Source: Deltaproteobacteria bacterium
Lineage (GTDB): Bacteria; Desulfobacterota; DSM-4660; Desulfatiglandales; HGW-15
Reading direction: 5' to 3'
Length of the DNA stretch: 64,000 nucleotides
NCBI GenBank assembly: GCA_019310485.1
Contig: JAFDEF010000010.1
Span: 25,699-89,698 of the forward strand
How positions within the stretch are numbered: the stretch's first letter is position 1; the number at the start of each line of letters is the position of its first letter. This document shows, one piece after another, positions 45,933 to 53,423 of this stretch. A program made the position numbers and the translations under genes. Under the pieces are notes generated by a model. That model was not told the DNA's origin and did no database searches. It saw only the letters and a list, made by a program, of their open reading frames with translations.

Positions 45933-45959
45933 ATAATGAATCGTTTATAGAATCCCCAT

Positions 45960-46023
45960 CCCATGGCCTTAAGACGGGAAAGCCCATGGGCAGCACCCCT
46001 TTGGGACTGCTCATGGGCCCTTG
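45960..46023. repeat. Second palindrome pair CCCATGG / CCCATGAGC
   Basis: The stretch CCCATGGCC...GCCCATGGG and the later CAGCACCCCTTTGGGACTGC then TCATGGGCCC holds two nested hairpins next to the three-way palindrome. The CCCATGGG arms pair at about 45960-45990, and GCAG/CTGC closes the second stem. It lies just downstream of the GlcF-like gene and may act as its terminator. Confidence 0.5.
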
Positions 46024-46069
46024 ATTTATATTATTCCAACTCATCAGGCAAAGGAGGGGAGTCCCCTTG

Positions 46070-47251
46070 CTATGAGCCCAGCGCCTCGCTGACGAGCTCT
46101 GTCAGGTCAAAGACCCTTGTTCTTCCTTTGACCTTTTTAGCAGCTATCTTCAGGTTTTCTTTGCACGCAGGGCATGCGGATATAAAAACGTGGGCGCCAG
46201 TGTTTTTCATCTCAAGTGCTCTTTCCAGGGCCAGTTCATCGGCAATTGTCGGAAAGCCCGTAGGAAGCAACCCCCCTCCCCCGCAGCAAAAACTGTTTTC
46301 CCGGTTGCGATTGGCCTCCTTATACCTTACCCCTTTGATACTTTGAAGTATCTTTCGAGGAGCATCATAGATCCCCTGCCCCCTCCCTAGGTGACAGGGA
46401 TCGTGGTAGGTGACCACTTCTGAATCCAGGGACACATTCAGCTTCAACCTACCTTGTTCGCTCAACCTATCAAGATATTCTGTGGAGTGAAGCACCCCAA
46501 ACTGTGGCTCCCTTTTAATCCATTCGGGATAGTACTTTTTGAACATCAGGGCGCATGTAGGACATGTGAATACCGCGGCGTGTGCTCCACTTTTCTCGAT
46601 CACCTCAACATTGTGGATGGCAAATTCCCTGGCTTCCTTTTCATGCCCTGCAAAATAAAGCGGTGCACCGCAGCACCATTCTTGATCGTCAATGGCAAAA
46701 GGAATCCCCAGCTTGCTAAGAATGTTTACAAAAGCATTGGGAATATCTGTTTCCCTGTAAGATGAAACACAGCCAACATAATAGAATACTTCAGGTTTGG
46801 AGGCTGGTTTTTGCCTTTTTTCACGCGGTAGCCACTCACAACGTTCAGGAAGCCTTCCCCCGTACGGTGCTTTCTTATCAACAGTATTGTCAACCACCAT
46901 CCTGTGAGCTTCTAAAAGGGGTACGCCCTTGTTAACCAGTTCTTTTTTGACAAGCGTGAAAAGATCAACCTGCCCCTCTATAACACCGCAGTTAATCTCG
47001 CACGCTCCGCATGTGGTACAAAGATACAGGATGTTCCTCACTGACTCGGAAAAAGGTGCTTTTCCCTCATACAGCGATCTTGCAAGTTGCATCATGCCTC
47101 CTGCACTGAAGCTGAAGAACTTCCCCTTTATCTGCATGGGACAAAGGGAACTAAATCCTGCGTTCTGGTTCCCATAAGCGCATTGACCGCATCGCGTGCA
47201 CTTGTGCATGGCGGTGTAAAGGTTTTCACTAATAGCGAAGGAGTGTTCCAT
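46070..47251 (-). CDS. (Fe-S)-binding CCG-domain oxidoreductase subunit (GlcF/HdrD-like)
   Basis: A 393-residue iron-sulfur protein. The N-terminal ferredoxin part has CTRCGQCAYG and CTTCGACEINCGV for [4Fe-4S] clusters. Two CCG domains follow (VGCVSSYRE, EWCCGAP, TCPTCALMFKKYY; then YHDPCHLGRGQGIYDAPRKI, CCGGGG, SACPACKENL). This architecture is shared by glycolate oxidase GlcF, lactate oxidase LutA/LldE and heterodisulfide reductase HdrD. It is 12 bases downstream of the FAD-binding partner, so they form one enzyme. Confidence 0.92.
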   Translation of the reverse strand: MEHSFAISENLYTAMHKCTRCGQCAYGNQNAGFSSLCPMQIKGKFFSFSAGGMMQLARSLYEGKAPFSESVRNILYLCTTCGACEINCGVIEGQVDLFTLVKKELVNKGVPLLEAHRMVVDNTVDKKAPYGGRLPERCEWLPREKRQKPASKPEVFYYVGCVSSYRETDIPNAFVNILSKLGIPFAIDDQEWCCGAPLYFAGHEKEAREFAIHNVEVIEKSGAHAAVFTCPTCALMFKKYYPEWIKREPQFGVLHSTEYLDRLSEQGRLKLNVSLDSEVVTYHDPCHLGRGQGIYDAPRKILQSIKGVRYKEANRNRENSFCCGGGGLLPTGFPTIADELALERALEMKNTGAHVFISACPACKENLKIAAKKVKGRTRVFDLTELVSEALGS

Positions 47252-47263
47252 TGGCCTTACCTC

Positions 47264-48736
47264 CTAGAAAAGCAGCATGCCCGGGTTCATGATATTATTG
47301 GGATCAACCAATTTCTTTATGTTCCGGACAAGCTCACCATAGGTCCCTGTCATACCGAAAAAAGCAGGGTCTTTTCGATACCTGAACATAACGCCGCCGT
47401 AGTTTCTGAGGAGATCCCGGTAAAGCTTGCCGTATATTCCTTTCAAGTGTTGCAAATATTCTCTCTCCTCTATAAGAGAACCGGTGACGTAAACCACGAA
47501 TGCGAAGAAGAACTCCCTCGCATGGCAGTAGGGAAGAGCCCGGTAAAAATAGGGTGGTTTAAAATGTTTTTCCGCAAGGTTCCACATGAATTTTTCAATC
47601 TCGATCACGTTTCTCGGCTCGGCACTCAAAAGGCATCCGGGCAAATGAAGGCCGGCCCTGATCTGCGATTCTTCGCCGGGCTTAGGATGAATGCCCTCAA
47701 CGAAATATGCTTTGAGATACTCGTAGCAACCCGGGTGTTTTTCCCTCGCCTCATCTTCCTCCATAAAGTCTCCTCCAAGCTCTCTGGCAAGCCTTATCAT
47801 GACATTCTGCTGAGCCTCCACGACCTCTCTATAACCAGAGACCCGGGCAGAGGCTATTCCAAAAGGGATACCGGGAGGAGGAGTTTTCTGATCCGGCTTG
47901 AGCATTTCCGGCGGCATCTTTTCCGACTTGGCGCGCATCATTTCGTGAAACACGTTCCATCCCCATGTCCAGAAAGTGACGCTCTGTGCAAGGTTTCGGC
48001 GCACAATGTTTTTCATGTACTCAACCGCGGGTGGAAAACTATTGAAAGTCGTCAATATCAGGCGCTCTTCTTCTCCCCGGTCAAAAATCTTGACAGCCCC
48101 CTTTGTGACGATTCCAAGTGTGCCGTAAGAGTTTGCGAAAAGTCCGGTTACATCTGGAAAGCAGTGGTACCTGGCGCGCCAGCCCGCGGTTTCAAAGCTG
48201 GCAGAGCCGGTCTTGATAATCCCTGCTTGTGGTGTTACCACCTCCAGGGAAAGTAAGGGGTCAGGATCCCAGCCAGCCGAGAAATTCCCGGATGGGCGCA
48301 TGAGGTAGTTGGCAAGCGGGCTACTTCCACCTGCTGCTGTCGGGAGATGGCAAAAAAATCCCGCCTTCTTCAGCTCTGCCGAAAGCTCATGGAAGGTAAC
48401 CCCCGGCTCAACAAGGGCATAGGCTGCATCCTTGTTGATTTCGATGATCTTGTTCATGAGCCTCAAATCAGCCACTATCCCTCCCTGCACAGGTACAGCC
48501 ATTCCTGCAATGTTTGAACCACGGGCCAGGGGGGTAACAGGGATTCTGAAACGGTCGGCGATTTGCAGAAGGTGCTTGACTTCCTCAACGGTTACCGGCA
48601 AAACCACGGCGCTGGGGGCCGCTGAAAACCCAGGGGGTATGGAAGAATCTGCTGAATATCCGGCCAGAACAGCCTCGTCCTCGCTTATCCTATCTTTGGG
48701 GAAGACGGATGATAGGGCCCGGTAAAGTTCTCTCAT
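47264..48736 (-). CDS. FAD-binding oxidase subunit (GlcD/VAO family)
   Basis: A 490-residue flavoprotein with a PCMH FAD-binding domain (SAVVLPVTVEEVKHLLQIAD, PLARGSNIAGMAVP, VVADLR-like VPVQGGIVADLRLMNKIIEI, VEPGVTFHELSAELK) and a C-terminal cap ending in DPNNIMNPGMLLF. It should oxidise a 2-hydroxy acid or an alcohol and pass electrons to the adjacent iron-sulfur subunit. The residues around the His that binds FAD covalently in VAO are not clear. Substrate unknown. Confidence 0.9.
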   Translation of the reverse strand: MRELYRALSSVFPKDRISEDEAVLAGYSADSSIPPGFSAAPSAVVLPVTVEEVKHLLQIADRFRIPVTPLARGSNIAGMAVPVQGGIVADLRLMNKIIEINKDAAYALVEPGVTFHELSAELKKAGFFCHLPTAAGGSSPLANYLMRPSGNFSAGWDPDPLLSLEVVTPQAGIIKTGSASFETAGWRARYHCFPDVTGLFANSYGTLGIVTKGAVKIFDRGEEERLILTTFNSFPPAVEYMKNIVRRNLAQSVTFWTWGWNVFHEMMRAKSEKMPPEMLKPDQKTPPPGIPFGIASARVSGYREVVEAQQNVMIRLARELGGDFMEEDEAREKHPGCYEYLKAYFVEGIHPKPGEESQIRAGLHLPGCLLSAEPRNVIEIEKFMWNLAEKHFKPPYFYRALPYCHAREFFFAFVVYVTGSLIEEREYLQHLKGIYGKLYRDLLRNYGGVMFRYRKDPAFFGMTGTYGELVRNIKKLVDPNNIMNPGMLLF

Positions 48737-48951
48737 TTCTGCGCCTCCATAAAAGCGGTATAACCTCGCGTAGGTACCATCTGATCAATATTAAGATCAC
48801 ATGCTACATACATTCATTTTCTATACTTAGCAATCTAGTTTTGAATGATCATAAAACATTTTTCCCTGTTCAGAGGTTTTTGCGGGCTGGAAACTCCTTA
48901 ATCCAGAGGCCGGAATCTCTCAGCATCTCTTTTTATTCATGATTGTCCTTT

Positions 48952-50427
48952 TCACTTGAACTTTGTCCATTCGGGGGCAGGCCTCGGTTTTGGCTTTCTT
49001 CCGTAGAAGATGTCGTCCATGAAGGAAAAAATACGCCTTGCATTGGCATTCCTCGCAATAAGTTCCACGATCAACTTATGGGGCAATGTTCTCGCATGGC
49101 TGTAAGGACAAACTCTCATGCAGATGTTGCAGTCAGTTCCGATCTTACCCCAGTAGTCAAAGCAGGTTTCCTCGTTAAGTTTCCATCGCAGCGTTCCATT
49201 GACAACCTCCTGCTCTCCTAGTGGGATGGACTTTGAGGGACAACAGGTCGCACACTTTTTGCATATCTTGCAGAAATGCCCCACTCCTATATCCACGGGT
49301 TTGTCGGGCACAAGCGGAAGATCAGTGGTCACGGCCCCCAGCCTCACCCTCGGACCAAACTCCTTTGTGATCAAATAACCGAGTCTTCCCAGTTCTCCCA
49401 AGCCCGCATCCACGGCAAGAGGGACCATCAAGGCTTCGTAGTGGCGGAGATGATTCGCCGTTGCCCTGTAACCAAGGTTCGCTATGAAGCTCGCCAGTTG
49501 CGTTGCAATGAAAGCCCCTTTGGAATAATTCCTCATGCTCTCAAAAACAGTAGGGGTATGCGGTGCAGCCCCTACCATGCGAAAATCCATTTCCTCTGCA
49601 AAAACGATTGCATATTTGTCCGGAACAATCTCTTTTCCCCAGTCCTCCCAGTTCTCGTTGAAGATCTCCCCTTTATGAGAATAAACCCAAAGTGGATTGA
49701 TTTCCGTGATTCCCACGAGATCAGCCCCAACACTCAGGGTAAATCCCTTGACCCTCTGGGTCGCTTCTTCAGGACTCAAATCGTATCTTCTTACCTTTAG
49801 CTCAGATTCTTCACCCTTTGACTGGTACATGGGATTAAATATGGGCTTTGGCTTGACCTTATCCGGCGTTGAAAAAGCCTGTGGAACGAAATTGCATGCG
49901 AGAGTAGCTTCTACATTTGGCCCTCCCTTTTTGCCGTCTATTGCGCCGATTGACCCGAGTGGACCACCCTTTTTCCTTCTCTGTTTATCGTATGCTTCGT
50001 ACTGCGGATGCTCCCTGTAAAAAATCTCGTACTCTTTTGAACCCGGCCTTATGGTGCGATTCCTGGCAAAGACCTGCTCCCTTTCATCAAACCTGTTTAC
50101 CTCTCCCCTAATGAGGCCTTCGGTGCCTCTGAGAGCGCTTGGGTTAGGCTTGGTCCTTCTCACCAGCAAAATGGCTGCCACCACAGCAACCACATAACCT
50201 GCTATCAACAACCCAAAGCCGGCTGCGGTCCTGAAAAAGCCGGCGCGTGCAAGCCACAAGAAAACAAGGAGCACGGCCAGCATTCCTGCAAACTGGAGGC
50301 CGGCAAAAAAAGCCGCTCGCCTTTCCTTCTCCCAAACACTGGAGATGAAAAAGGACAATCCAATGAATGCTTGAATGGCAAGGGCAACACCTGCGATAAA
50401 AATCACCACACTAATAATCATTTCCAC
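48952..50427 (-). CDS. Membrane-anchored reductive-dehalogenase-like Fe-S protein
   Basis: A 491-residue protein with three N-terminal transmembrane segments (about 4-28, 38-60, 68-90) and no twin-arginine signal. The body resembles RdhA-type corrinoid/iron-sulfur enzymes: VGADLVGITEINPLWVYSHK, VMPLAVDAGLGELGRLGY-like ALMVPLAVDAGLGELGRLGY, and two ferredoxin motifs, CKICKKCATCCP and, after a Cys ten residues earlier, CNICMRVCP. The catalytic domain is therefore expected to face the cytoplasm. Start is GTG after GGAGG. No rdhB gene follows. Substrate unknown; reductive dehalogenation is possible but unproven. Confidence 0.82.
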   Translation of the reverse strand: MEMIISVVIFIAGVALAIQAFIGLSFFISSVWEKERRAAFFAGLQFAGMLAVLLVFLWLARAGFFRTAAGFGLLIAGYVVAVVAAILLVRRTKPNPSALRGTEGLIRGEVNRFDEREQVFARNRTIRPGSKEYEIFYREHPQYEAYDKQRRKKGGPLGSIGAIDGKKGGPNVEATLACNFVPQAFSTPDKVKPKPIFNPMYQSKGEESELKVRRYDLSPEEATQRVKGFTLSVGADLVGITEINPLWVYSHKGEIFNENWEDWGKEIVPDKYAIVFAEEMDFRMVGAAPHTPTVFESMRNYSKGAFIATQLASFIANLGYRATANHLRHYEALMVPLAVDAGLGELGRLGYLITKEFGPRVRLGAVTTDLPLVPDKPVDIGVGHFCKICKKCATCCPSKSIPLGEQEVVNGTLRWKLNEETCFDYWGKIGTDCNICMRVCPYSHARTLPHKLIVELIARNANARRIFSFMDDIFYGRKPKPRPAPEWTKFK

Positions 50428-50873
50428 CTAGCAAAAACCTCCGTTTAGACCAGCGCCTTATTTTATGGCTTTTAGTTTTCTCATAACATCCAGAAGTCCC
50501 CTTTTACAAGACGCTGCTTGAAAATCCTACCTTGAATCTGCTTTGCAATATGGGCACGGAATTCCTCTTTCTTGACAGGTCAAAACCTTGGGAAATCCAT
50601 CTTCCTTTTCTATGTAACAAATTTTCCTGTACCTTGCAGTAGGTCGCCGGACGACCAAAAGCGATTTTGGTCAGCTTCATGACATTTCCGACTTATCCGA
50701 GCCTATTACTAACTATCTATTCGCCATGTCAAGAATATTCCAATCTTTTTCACTTGACACAAAGCCCTTATTTCCTCATCTTCTCAACGGGATCAAAGCT
50801 CCTCCAAATCGTAAACCAGGCAGTCTTTGGCGATTCTTCACGCTCCTTTAAGCACAATCCCTTGAGAAAGGTG

Positions 50874-51006
50874 GAGCCCCACGGGCAAGCCCGTGGCACC
50901 ACTTAGTCTCGCCGAATTGCTTCGCAATCGGCGGGACTTAGTGGTACGACATCCCGCCCGCCCTTAGCCGCATTCATCCACGGCTAAAGCCGTGGCTTTC
51001 GAGGCA
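50874..51006. repeat. Repeat B, copy 1 (multi-hairpin)
   Basis: It begins with CCCCACGGGCAAGCCCGTGG, a strong stem, then a long stem CGCCGAATTGC/GCAATCGGCG, then CCCGCCCGCCCTTA and a final stem CCACGGCTAAAGCCGTGG. A related copy is at 61061-61150, sharing the first stem, the CCCGCCCGCCCTTA spacer and the last stem, but lacking the middle one. Confidence 0.8.
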
Positions 51007-51067
51007 CTGCAGCAAAGTGGCTTATATCAGTTGACAAAGCAGCCAAAAGATATATTATTTATTCGTA

Positions 51068-51194
51068 AATTAACTACTCCGCCGCAAGCGGACGGGGAAT
51101 CAATAGGAAATTTTCTTAACGCCCCAGGGGGCGGGGAATTGAATTCTCGTCCGCCTCTGGCGGATTGAACCCCCGTCCGTCTCTGGCGGATCAA
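51068..51194 (+). repeat. Dispersed element A, copy 4 with duplicated 3' hairpin
   Basis: The fourth copy of element A, about 127 bases, with point changes (ACTACTCCGCC, GGGGAATCAATAGG). As in copy 2 the 3' unit is repeated in tandem: TCCGCCTCTGGCGGATTGAA, then CCCCCGTCCGTCTCTGGCGG. It ends about 10 bases before the ribosome site of the FmdB-like gene. Same orientation. Confidence 0.9.
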
Positions 51195-51217
51195 CTCTTT
51201 CTTGAAGGAGGTCAGCT

Positions 51218-51382
51218 ATGCCTGTCTATGAATTCAGGTGCGAGAAGTGCAATAAGAAGTTCAGCCTGAATATGTCGATTTCAGAATACGAAAGAACCAA
51301 GTTCCGGTGCCCCAAGTGCAAAAGCACTAGGGTTAAACAGCTGATAACCCCCTTTCAAGTAACAACCTCCAAGAAAAGCTGA
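51218..51382 (+). CDS. FmdB-type zinc ribbon protein
   Basis: A 54-residue protein: MPVYEFRCEKCNKKFS at the N-terminus, then FRCPKCKSTRVKQL. The two CxxC pairs (C8/C11, C31/C34) form a zinc ribbon of the FmdB/putative regulatory protein group, short and often linked to formate or amide metabolism without proof. AAGGAGG stands 7 bases before the ATG. Its stop is 8 bases before the next zinc-ribbon gene. Confidence 0.85.
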   Translation: MPVYEFRCEKCNKKFSLNMSISEYERTKFRCPKCKSTRVKQLITPFQVTTSKKS

Positions 51383-51390
51383 TTGTTGCG

Positions 51391-51654
51391 ATGCGCTGCC
51401 CTCATTGCGGGAATGAGATCCCAGGCAAAGAATGCCCTGAGTGCGGGGCCAGTATTCCGGAAGAAAGTCGCTTTTGTATGGCGTGTGGTGCGCGACTTGA
51501 GAAGGAGGCAGAAACCACGGGGACCGAGGAGGATGGATTCGACCTTGAAAACCGTATTCTTTGCCCTGATGGAACCTGCACCGGTATCATAGTGGATGGA
51601 AGGTGCACCGAGTGCGGAAAGCCCTATCCTGAGAGTGAGCCACAGAAAACTTAG
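51391..51654 (+). CDS. Double zinc-ribbon small protein
   Basis: An 87-residue protein with MRCPHCGNEIPGKECPECG and then RFCMACGARL, and a third pair CPDGTCTGIIVDGRCTECGK. These form two or three rubredoxin-like knuckles of the zinc-ribbon (DZR) family. No enzymatic motif. It is likely a regulatory or assembly factor, and is cotranscribed with the FmdB-like gene before it and queD after it. Confidence 0.7.
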   Translation: MRCPHCGNEIPGKECPECGASIPEESRFCMACGARLEKEAETTGTEEDGFDLENRILCPDGTCTGIIVDGRCTECGKPYPESEPQKT

Positions 51655-51675
51655 ATAAGAGGGAATAAAACAGTA

Positions 51676-52047
51676 GTGTACGAGTTGAAGATAGTCTCTC
51701 ACATGGCAGCAGCTCACCAGCTCAGGAACTTTCATGGCAAATGCGAAAACTTGCATGGCCATAACTGGAAAATTGAGGTGTATGTCACGGGCAAGGACTT
51801 GGAAGAGAACGGGATACTTGTTGATTTCAGGCAAATAAAGGAGGCAACCCAAGAAGTTATTAATGAGCTTGATCACAGGTTCTTGAACGATCTGCAATAT
51901 TTCAAGGAAGTCAATCCATCCTCCGAAAATATTGCCCGACACATTTTTGACTCTGTAGGCAAGCTGCTTAACAACGACAGGGTCAGGGTAAGTCGGGTGA
52001 CTGCCTGGGAGTCCGATTCAGCCTGTGCCACTTACAAGAAACCCTGA
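51676..52047 (+). CDS. queD: 6-carboxy-5,6,7,8-tetrahydropterin synthase
   Basis: A 123-residue tunnel-fold enzyme of the queuosine pathway, converting dihydroneopterin triphosphate to carboxytetrahydropterin. Zinc ligands are His in MAAAHQLRNF and HxH in CENLHGHNWKIEV; catalytic Cys is in FHGKCENLHGH, and the late motifs are ELDHRFLND and AWESDSACATY. A GTG at 51676 starts it. No queC or queE is nearby. Confidence 0.92.
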   Translation: MYELKIVSHMAAAHQLRNFHGKCENLHGHNWKIEVYVTGKDLEENGILVDFRQIKEATQEVINELDHRFLNDLQYFKEVNPSSENIARHIFDSVGKLLNNDRVRVSRVTAWESDSACATYKKP

Positions 52048-52073
52048 CTGATTTAGACATTGCTTTTGGGTTA

Positions 52074-52817
52074 ATGAAAATACTCGCCTTCATACCTGCC
52101 AGATATGGTTCAACAAGGTTCCCAGGCAAGCCCTTGGCTCTGATTGCCGGGCGGCCTCTGGTCCAGCGTGTGTATGAATGCGCCCTTTCCTGCCCTGAAA
52201 TATCTGATGTTTTCGTTGCCACTGATGATGAAAGGATCTCGGAGTGCGTGCAAAGCATTGGCGGCAAGGCGATCATGACAAGCAAGAACCACCGCTCGGG
52301 CACTGATCGTATTGCGGAAGCCGCCAAGAGTCTTCCTCTTGAACAAGAAACCCTGATCATCAACATTCAGGGTGATCAACCTGCTTTTAAACCTGCTCTT
52401 ATCTCCGACTTGATAAAGCCACTGCTCGAAGACTCTCGTGTGGTGATGACTACTCTTAAATTTAGAATCAAAGACCTTCGAGAAGTAGAAAATCCAAATT
52501 ACGTCAAGGTCGTCACTGACAGGCAGGGTTTTGCGCTTTTTTTCTCCCGCTCGCCAATCCCTTTCTTCCGTGATGCAGATTCCGGCACGGTCCACTTTAA
52601 ACATCTCGGTTTCTACGGTTATCGCCTCAACTTCTTGAACGAATTTACGAATCTACCTGTAGGAAGACTTGAATCTGCCGAAAAGCTTGAACAGCTAAGG
52701 GCTCTTGAAAATGGTTTCAAAATAAGGGTGGTGGAAACCCAGCTCGATTCTGTGGAAGTGGACACACCGGAAGACATCGTGAGGGTGGAAGAAATACTGG
52801 GGCGTCAGGCCCCGTAG
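52074..52817 (+). CDS. kdsB: 3-deoxy-manno-octulosonate cytidylyltransferase
   Basis: A 247-residue enzyme that activates KDO with CTP for lipopolysaccharide, showing that this is a Gram-negative with LPS. Motifs are FIPARYGSTRFPGKPLALIA, DVFVATDDERI, NIQGDQPAFKP, FFSRSPIPFFRD, and LEQLRALENGFKIRV. It overlaps the convergent ACT-domain gene by 13 bases. The start ATG is at 52074; the preceding ribosome site is weak. Confidence 0.95.
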   Translation: MKILAFIPARYGSTRFPGKPLALIAGRPLVQRVYECALSCPEISDVFVATDDERISECVQSIGGKAIMTSKNHRSGTDRIAEAAKSLPLEQETLIINIQGDQPAFKPALISDLIKPLLEDSRVVMTTLKFRIKDLREVENPNYVKVVTDRQGFALFFSRSPIPFFRDADSGTVHFKHLGFYGYRLNFLNEFTNLPVGRLESAEKLEQLRALENGFKIRVVETQLDSVEVDTPEDIVRVEEILGRQAP

Positions 52818-53302
52818 TCTTTGAAAATGCGGGCTGCTACGTCAATATCCTCGGGGCAAAATACGAAAAGAGCTTTCCCCTCACCGGACATTGCAGAGCC
52901 ATAAACGTAGTTGATGTTGATTCCTTCTTCTCCAAATTTCCTTGCCATTTCAGACAGTGTGCCCGGCCTGTTCTGGAGTTCCAGCGCGATCACCGGGACA
53001 ATGTCGAAGATATACCCCTCCCTTGAAAGCAAATCTACCGCCCTGTCTGTTTGATTGACAAGTAAACGAATAAGCGCATAATCGGCTGAATCCTTGCGCA
53101 TTGAACCGTAGGAAGCAGCGGGCGCAATTCTTTTCAATGACTTGCCACGCGCCTTGAAAAGCTCCTGCACATATGCGGAGGCATCTTGGATAGTGAGAGC
53201 ATCAATGTTAATCCTTTCATCGGCCAGCAAGGCCGCCAGCTTTCCTAGCTGCCCGGGAACATTTTCCAGGAAAAGCTGTATCTCAGTTCTGACCATTTGC
53301 AA
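52805..53302 (-). CDS. Tandem ACT-domain regulatory protein
   Basis: A 165-residue protein with two ACT domains: EIQLFLENVPGQLGKLAALL at the start, and DIVPVIALELQNRPGTLSEM from about residue 95, each with the ligand-binding Pro-Gly turn. Such proteins bind amino acids and regulate enzymes or act as stand-alone sensors. The 3' end overlaps kdsB. Upstream is element A5. Confidence 0.82.
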   Translation of the reverse strand: MQMVRTEIQLFLENVPGQLGKLAALLADERINIDALTIQDASAYVQELFKARGKSLKRIAPAASYGSMRKDSADYALIRLLVNQTDRAVDLLSREGYIFDIVPVIALELQNRPGTLSEMARKFGEEGININYVYGSAMSGEGKALFVFCPEDIDVAARIFKDYGA

Positions 53303-53320
53303 TTCCTCTCTCTAGGGTCC

Positions 53321-53421
53321 AATTAACTACCCCGCCGCAAGCGGATGGGGTATCAATCGGAAATTTTCTTAACGCCCCAAAGGCGGGGAATTTAACCCCC
53401 GTCCGCCTCTGGCGGATTAAA
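53321..53421 (+). repeat. Dispersed element A, copy 5
   Basis: The fifth copy of element A, about 101 bases, with small changes (GCGGATGGGG, GCCCCAAAGGCGGGG). It ends 2 bases before the stop codon of hflC on the other strand and begins 18 bases after the start of the ACT-domain gene. It fills the whole gap between those two minus-strand genes. Plus-strand orientation again. Confidence 0.9.
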
Positions 53422-53423
53422 TG

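Larger units (their letters stand above)
50428..51217. other. Long divergent intergenic region with repeats B1 and A4
   Basis: About 790 bases between the RDase-like gene (minus) and the FmdB-like gene (plus). Repeat B1 lies at 50874-51006 and element A4 at 51068-51194. The part from 50428 to 50870 shows no coding frame and probably holds the minus-strand promoter. Nearly half of the gap is made of hairpins. Confidence 0.5.

Noticed and set aside
48952..50427. Annotation as epoxyqueuosine reductase QueG because queD is close by
   Set aside because: The N-terminal membrane helices and the overall layout fit the RDase group better; queD lies across a repeat-rich gap and on the other strand.
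12576..53421. tRNA-like gene on the reverse strand of element A
   Set aside because: Only a T-arm-like segment is seen; no acceptor stem, anticodon arm or CCA context could be built.
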